Positions 32,938-43,768 of a stretch of DNA of 43,768 bases are shown here, in pieces (positions within the stretch are counted from its first letter, which is position 1; every line of letters begins with the position of its first letter). The position numbers and the translations under genes are program-made. The stretch is from the NCBI GenBank assembly GCA_900542175.1, contig UQNC01000012.1, positions 1 through 43,768 of the forward strand, written 5' to 3'. This stretch comes from an uncultured Collinsella sp. (GTDB lineage: Bacteria; Actinomycetota; Coriobacteriia; Coriobacteriales; Coriobacteriaceae). The notes beneath the pieces are model-generated. The model searched no databases. It worked only from the letters and a program-made list of their open reading frames with translations, and was not told where the DNA came from.

Positions 32938-32966
32938 TTGACCGACGCCGGGGTCCCCGCCATAAT
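32938..32966 (+). promoter_or_regulatory. rplJ-rplL promoter
   Basis: TTGACC (32938-32943) and CATAAT (32961-32966) are spaced by exactly 17 bp. The predicted start near 32973 leads directly into the L10 leader. Confidence 0.75.
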
Positions 32967-32979
32967 ACTTTCGGTTCAC

Positions 32980-33060
32980 GCACGAATCCGCTGCCAGAGA
33001 CAGCCGGTGCAAACGGGCATCGCCCGCGAGCTTAATGGGATATCCCGCCAGCCGAGGTGG
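32980..33060 (+). ncRNA. Ribosomal protein L10 leader
   Basis: The stretch has the layout of the L10 leader: paired segments around AGACAGCCGGTG, a GCTTAATGG block and the closing CCGCCAGCCGAGG. L10 (or the L10-L12 complex) binds this RNA and limits its own synthesis. The position between promoter and rplJ is standard. Exact ends are approximate. Confidence 0.7.
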
Positions 33061-33080
33061 TCGAGTAGATATGTCTTCTC

Positions 33081-33118
33081 GCCCCCGTCGCTCATGCAGC
33101 GCGGGGGCTTTCTTTTTG
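33081..33118 (+). terminator. Attenuator between L10 leader and rplJ
   Basis: GCCCCCG (33081-33087) pairs with CGGGGGC (33102-33108), extended by CGC/GCG inside, followed by TTTCTTTTT. It lies 65 bp before rplJ and behind the L10 leader, so binding of L10 could favour this terminator. Confidence 0.75.
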
Positions 33119-33182
33119 GACATGCCCCCGTCACGTCCTTGTGGCGGACCGTGCCCGGAAAGAATTCGAGGAGGTGTAATTC

Positions 33183-33704
33183 ATGCCCCAGCAGTACAAA
33201 ATCGACAAGGTTGCAGAGATCGAGTCCCGTATCGCCGAGAACGCCGGTCTGTTTGTCGTCAACTACAACGGTCTGACGGTTAAGCAGGCTCAGGAGCTGC
33301 GTCATCAGCTTCGCGAGTGCGGCGCCGAGATGAAGGTCTACAAGAACAACCTGGTCAAGATCGCTCTCAAGAACCAGGAGCAGCCCGAGATCGACGAGAT
33401 CCTCGCCGGCCCCGTCGCTTATGTGTTCTACGAGACCGAGCCGGTCGAGGCCGCTAAGGCCCTTAAGGACTTCTCCGCTAAGTCCAAGGGCGTCCTTGAG
33501 ATCAAGGGCGGTATCTCCGACGGCAAGGCCGTTTCCGCTGATGATGTTAAGGCTATCGCCGAGCTGCCCACCAAGGATCAGCTTCTCGGCCAGATCGCCG
33601 GTCTCATCTCCGGTTTCGCTCGCGACATCGCTGTCTGCGTCAACGGCGTTTCCTCTGGTCTCGCTCGTTCGATCCAGCAGGTCTCCGAGCAGAAGGCAGC
33701 CTAG
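33183..33704 (+). CDS. rplJ: 50S ribosomal protein L10
   Basis: A 173-residue L10, the base of the ribosomal stalk. The N-terminal RNA-binding part has AENAGLFVVNYNGLTVKQAQELR and MKVYKNNLVKIA; the C-terminal helix that carries L7/L12 dimers ends in QQVSEQKAA. The ATG follows GAGGAGGTG. Codon use is strongly biased, as in highly expressed genes. It is the first gene of the pair with rplL; the leader and attenuator upstream suggest feedback control. Confidence 0.97.
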   Translation: MPQQYKIDKVAEIESRIAENAGLFVVNYNGLTVKQAQELRHQLRECGAEMKVYKNNLVKIALKNQEQPEIDEILAGPVAYVFYETEPVEAAKALKDFSAKSKGVLEIKGGISDGKAVSADDVKAIAELPTKDQLLGQIAGLISGFARDIAVCVNGVSSGLARSIQQVSEQKAA

Positions 33705-33806
33705 TCGCTGTTTTCACCCGCGGCGGCAACGCCGCACCCTTGGCGCATTCGCGCCGTGTTTTAACTGATCTCCGTGCATCCGCACGGAAACCGAAAGGAC
33801 TTAGAA

Positions 33807-34184
33807 ATGGCTAAGCTTACCACCGATGAGATCATCGATGCTCTTAAGGAAATGACCCTTCTCGAGGCTTCCGAGCTCGTTAAGGCTATCGAGGACACCT
33901 TCGGCGTTTCCGCCGCTGCTCCTGCCGCTGTTGTCGCCGCTCCCGCTGCTGGCGCTGCTGAGGCCGAGGAGAAGACCGAGTTTGACGTCGTGCTCGAGGG
34001 CTTCGGCGACAACAAGATTCAGGTCATCAAGGCCGTCCGTGAGCTCACCAACCTTGGCCTGAAGGAGGCCAAGGAGGTCGTCGAGGGCGCTCCCAAGGCT
34101 GTTCTCGAGGGTGCCAAGAAGGAGGACGCCGAGGCTGCCAAGGAGAAGCTCGAGGCTGCTGGCGCTGCTGTCACCCTCAAGTAA
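33807..34184 (+). CDS. rplL: 50S ribosomal protein L7/L12
   Basis: A 125-residue stalk protein that recruits translation factors. The N-terminal dimerisation domain (~1-35) reads TTDEIIDALKEMTLLEASEL, followed by an Ala-rich hinge (~42-62). The C-terminal domain has TEFDVVLEGFGDNKIQVIK, VRELTNLGLKEAKEVVEGAP and the conserved AVTLK end. The ATG at 33807 follows GAAAGGACTTAG. It lies 102 bp after rplJ without a terminator between. Confidence 0.97.
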   Translation: MAKLTTDEIIDALKEMTLLEASELVKAIEDTFGVSAAAPAAVVAAPAAGAAEAEEKTEFDVVLEGFGDNKIQVIKAVRELTNLGLKEAKEVVEGAPKAVLEGAKKEDAEAAKEKLEAAGAAVTLK

Positions 34185-34212
34185 TCAGGCTTTCTCGCCA
34201 GATTTCTTTGCA

Positions 34213-34247
34213 GACGGGGTTCGCATTGCGAGCCCCGTCTTTTTTGT
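34213..34247 (+). terminator. rplJ-rplL terminator
   Basis: GACGGGG and CCCCGTC enclose TTCGCATTGCGAG with an inner TCGCA/TGCGA stem, followed by TTTTTTG. It closes the stalk operon before galU. Confidence 0.88.
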
Positions 34248-34324
34248 TTTTCGGTCCCTCGGCATCGGTTGCTCAAACTGCCATGTTCTGTGATTTGCGT
34301 CGTATCGGGTGCCCTGCCGTTGGG

Positions 34325-34358
34325 CAATAAAATTGCACCATTCGAGCAATAATTTGCG
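34325..34358. promoter_or_regulatory. Pair of small palindromes upstream of the galU promoter
   Basis: GCAATAAAATTGC (34325-34337, perfect 5-bp arms) and GCAATAATTTGC (34347-34358) have centres about 21.5 bp apart, i.e. two DNA turns. Such pairing on one face of the helix is common for operators. No regulator is known. Confidence 0.4.
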
Positions 34359-34375
34359 TTGACCTGCTGAAGAAT

Positions 34376-34403
34376 TGTCTCTGCCTTGTAGCGACATATA
34401 GTT
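34376..34403 (+). promoter_or_regulatory. galU promoter
   Basis: TTGTCT (34376-34381) and TATAGT (34398-34403) with a 16-bp spacer lie about 95 bp before the galU start. Confidence 0.6.
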
Positions 34404-34498
34404 CCAGCGGTAAGATGCTTGGGTATCGCAATTTGGTCTGCGGCTGTGTGCCGCACGCATGGGGCGCTTTTGCGCCTGCGAAAGGATCTTTGAATAAC

Positions 34499-35407
34499 AT
34501 GAAGGCAATCATCCCCGCCGCCGGTCTTGGCACGCGTTTTCTGCCTGGCACCAAGTGCACGCCCAAAGAGATGCTGCCGGTGCTCGACAAGCCCGTCATT
34601 CAGTACGTCGTCGAGGAGGCGCTCGACCCCGAGGAGGTCGACGACGCCATCATCGTTACTTCTCCCGGCAAGCCCGAGCTGCTGAACTACTTCCAGCCCG
34701 ACCGTTCGCTCGAGAACCTGCTGCGCGAGCGCGGCAAGAACGCCTATGCCGATGCCGTCGCCCACGCTGGCGGTATGCCGGTCGACTTCCGTTATCAGTA
34801 CGAGCCCAAGGGCCTCGGCCATGCTATTCGCTCTGCTGCCGACGCCGTGGCAGGGGAGAACTTCCTGGTTCTTCTGGGCGACTACGTTGTACCTAACCGC
34901 GACATCTGCGACAAGATGCTCGCCGTTTCCAAGGAGCACGGTGGCGCTTCGGTTATCGCCGTCGCTGCTTGCTCGCCCGAGGAAGTCAGCCGCTACGGTG
35001 TTATCGCCGGTGAGCGCGTCGGTTCGCTCGAGGGTGCCGAGGACGTTGCCGATGCCGAGCCGGGCGCTGTCTGGCGTATCGGCGGTCTGGTCGAGAAGCC
35101 CGCTCCCGAGGCGGCTCCGTCCAACCTGTACATCGTCGGTCGCTACCTGCTGAGCCCGCTGGTCATGGACTTGCTGGCAGATCAGCAGGCCGGCAAGGGC
35201 GGCGAGATCCAACTCACCGACGCCATGGCCCGTTCGCTCGACCGCGAAGCCATGTACGCCGTCGTCATCGACCCGCTGTCGGGCTACGACACCGGCACTC
35301 CCTCTGGCTGGATGGCCACCAACGCCCTCATGGCTGCAAGCGACCCCCGCTTTGCCGATGCCTTCTGGGACGCCATCGACGAGCGAGGCGGCTTGATGCG
35401 CAAGTAA
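34499..35407 (+). CDS. galU: UTP-glucose-1-phosphate uridylyltransferase
   Basis: A 302-residue nucleotidyltransferase making UDP-glucose for cell-envelope and sugar-nucleotide pathways. The N-terminal motif is AIIPAAGLGTRFLPGTKCTP, with the catalytic Lys in KEMLPVLDKP. Other GalU blocks are YVVEEAL, LGDYVVP, VEKP and GGEIQLTDAMA, with a GYDTGTPSGWM end. AAAGGATC precedes the ATG at 34499. It stands between rplL and rpoB, an unusual place, but has its own promoter and terminator, so it is a separate transcription unit. Confidence 0.95.
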   Translation: MKAIIPAAGLGTRFLPGTKCTPKEMLPVLDKPVIQYVVEEALDPEEVDDAIIVTSPGKPELLNYFQPDRSLENLLRERGKNAYADAVAHAGGMPVDFRYQYEPKGLGHAIRSAADAVAGENFLVLLGDYVVPNRDICDKMLAVSKEHGGASVIAVAACSPEEVSRYGVIAGERVGSLEGAEDVADAEPGAVWRIGGLVEKPAPEAAPSNLYIVGRYLLSPLVMDLLADQQAGKGGEIQLTDAMARSLDREAMYAVVIDPLSGYDTGTPSGWMATNALMAASDPRFADAFWDAIDERGGLMRK

Positions 35408-35427
35408 GCCTTCGGGCACCGACATTT

Positions 35428-35461
35428 ACGGGCGTGGACCTCGGTTCGCGCCCGTTTTTTA
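35428..35461 (+). terminator. galU terminator
   Basis: ACGGGCG (35428-35434) pairs with CGCCCGT (35449-35455), followed by TTTTT. It starts about 20 bp behind the galU stop. Confidence 0.85.
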
Positions 35462-35503
35462 TAAGAGCTGCGATTGCTGGCTCTCTGTTCACAGAAAATA
35501 TAT

Positions 35504-35515
35504 GAACAGATGTTC
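35504..35515. promoter_or_regulatory. LexA-like (SOS) box in the galU-rpoB gap
   Basis: GAACAGATGTTC fits the Gram-positive LexA pattern GAAC-N4-GTTC. A further GTTC half-site lies upstream at 35487-35490. It is about 180 bp before rpoB and not at any clear SOS gene, so its use is uncertain. Confidence 0.4.
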
Positions 35516-35593
35516 GATACACATATATCTACCTGCGTGTTTTCTGTCGAAAATCTTTGCTACTCCAAAAACTCAATCGCGTCAAGGCTTTTC

Positions 35594-35621
35594 TTGCCCA
35601 ACGGTCGGTACCTGATAAACT
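35594..35621 (+). promoter_or_regulatory. rpoB-rpoC promoter
   Basis: TTGCCC (35594-35599) and TAAACT (35616-35621) with a 16-bp spacer lie about 75 bp before the rpoB start. Confidence 0.5.
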
Positions 35622-35694
35622 ATTAGGTTGCGATAACTGGCGAAGCTATGCCTCGCCAACCCACCGAGCATTTCCGTGAAGGAGGAAAAACCTG

Positions 35695-39186
<3,492 letters not shown>

Positions 39187-39192
39187 TTGACT

Positions 39193-43668
<4,476 letters not shown>

Positions 43669-43719
43669 TTTCCTAGTACGTTAACCGCCCTTCCAAAGAC
43701 CCGCTTCCCAACATGAACT

Positions 43720-43739
43720 GCGTCCCAAATCTTGGACGC
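43720..43739 (+). terminator. Weak hairpin downstream of rpoC
   Basis: GCGTCC (43720-43725) and GGACGC (43734-43739) form a 6-bp stem with an AT-rich loop; no T-run follows. It may be only part of a structure beyond the window edge. Confidence 0.3.
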
Positions 43740-43768
43740 CCTAAATAGCGACTAGGCCGCGAGGGCCT

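Overview
The window is high-GC (roughly 60 percent) bacterial DNA with dense, coding-biased genes, strong GGAGG-type ribosome binding sites and several GTG starts. The gene set (FeoA-FeoB fusion, many PTS sugar systems, ECF sigma/DUF4179 pair, WYL regulator, and rpoB-rpoC next to rplJ-rplL and galU) and the protein sequences look like a gut Coriobacteriia member, most likely Collinsella. This is recognition from memory; no search was run.

Left part (1-3.8 kb): an apparently intact leucine attenuator (19-codon Leu-rich leader peptide, mutually exclusive hairpins, terminator) stands in front of a dead leucine locus. Only the start of leuA and the end of leuB remain, joined by a deletion. Two tandem palindromes follow, then a minus-strand ECF sigma factor/DUF4179 pair bracketed by two copies of a ~62-bp repeat. 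From 3.8 to 7.3 kb lie minus-strand genes for a phosphoesterase, a cytosolic ParB-like/BMP fusion translationally coupled to it, and an MscS channel. From 7.6 to 11.5 kb is an ABC importer (ATPase, permease, lipoprotein) with a WYL regulator upstream. Then come asnS and a stand-alone glucose-type PTS EIIA.

Middle (14-31 kb, mostly plus strand): esterase, small protein, FeoA-FeoB iron transporter, and a sugar module (EIICB permease, RpiR regulator, GH4 phospho-glycosidase, membrane protein). An MFS exporter, a GH13 enzyme and a deoxyinosine glycosylase follow. Next is a beta-glucoside operon with a BglG/LicT-type antiterminator behind RNA antiterminator sites, an EIIBC permease and a GH1 phospho-beta-glucosidase. 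Neither PTS permease has its own EIIA, so the EIIA at 13.3 kb may serve both.

Right part (31-43.7 kb): an uncharacterised minus-strand gene, a class I aminotransferase, then the core expression cluster rplJ-rplL (promoter, L10 leader, attenuator), galU, rpoB and rpoC. The RpoC C-terminus carries an extension that reads like an alpha-CTD helix-hairpin-helix domain.

No transposase, integrase, CRISPR array, rRNA or tRNA was recognised. The intergenic spaces are unusually rich in palindromic repeats. The most unusual items are the intact leu attenuator on a dead operon, the ParB-like/BMP fusion with its coupled phosphoesterase, the RpoC extension, and a terminator-like repeat family whose loop is conserved while its stems covary.
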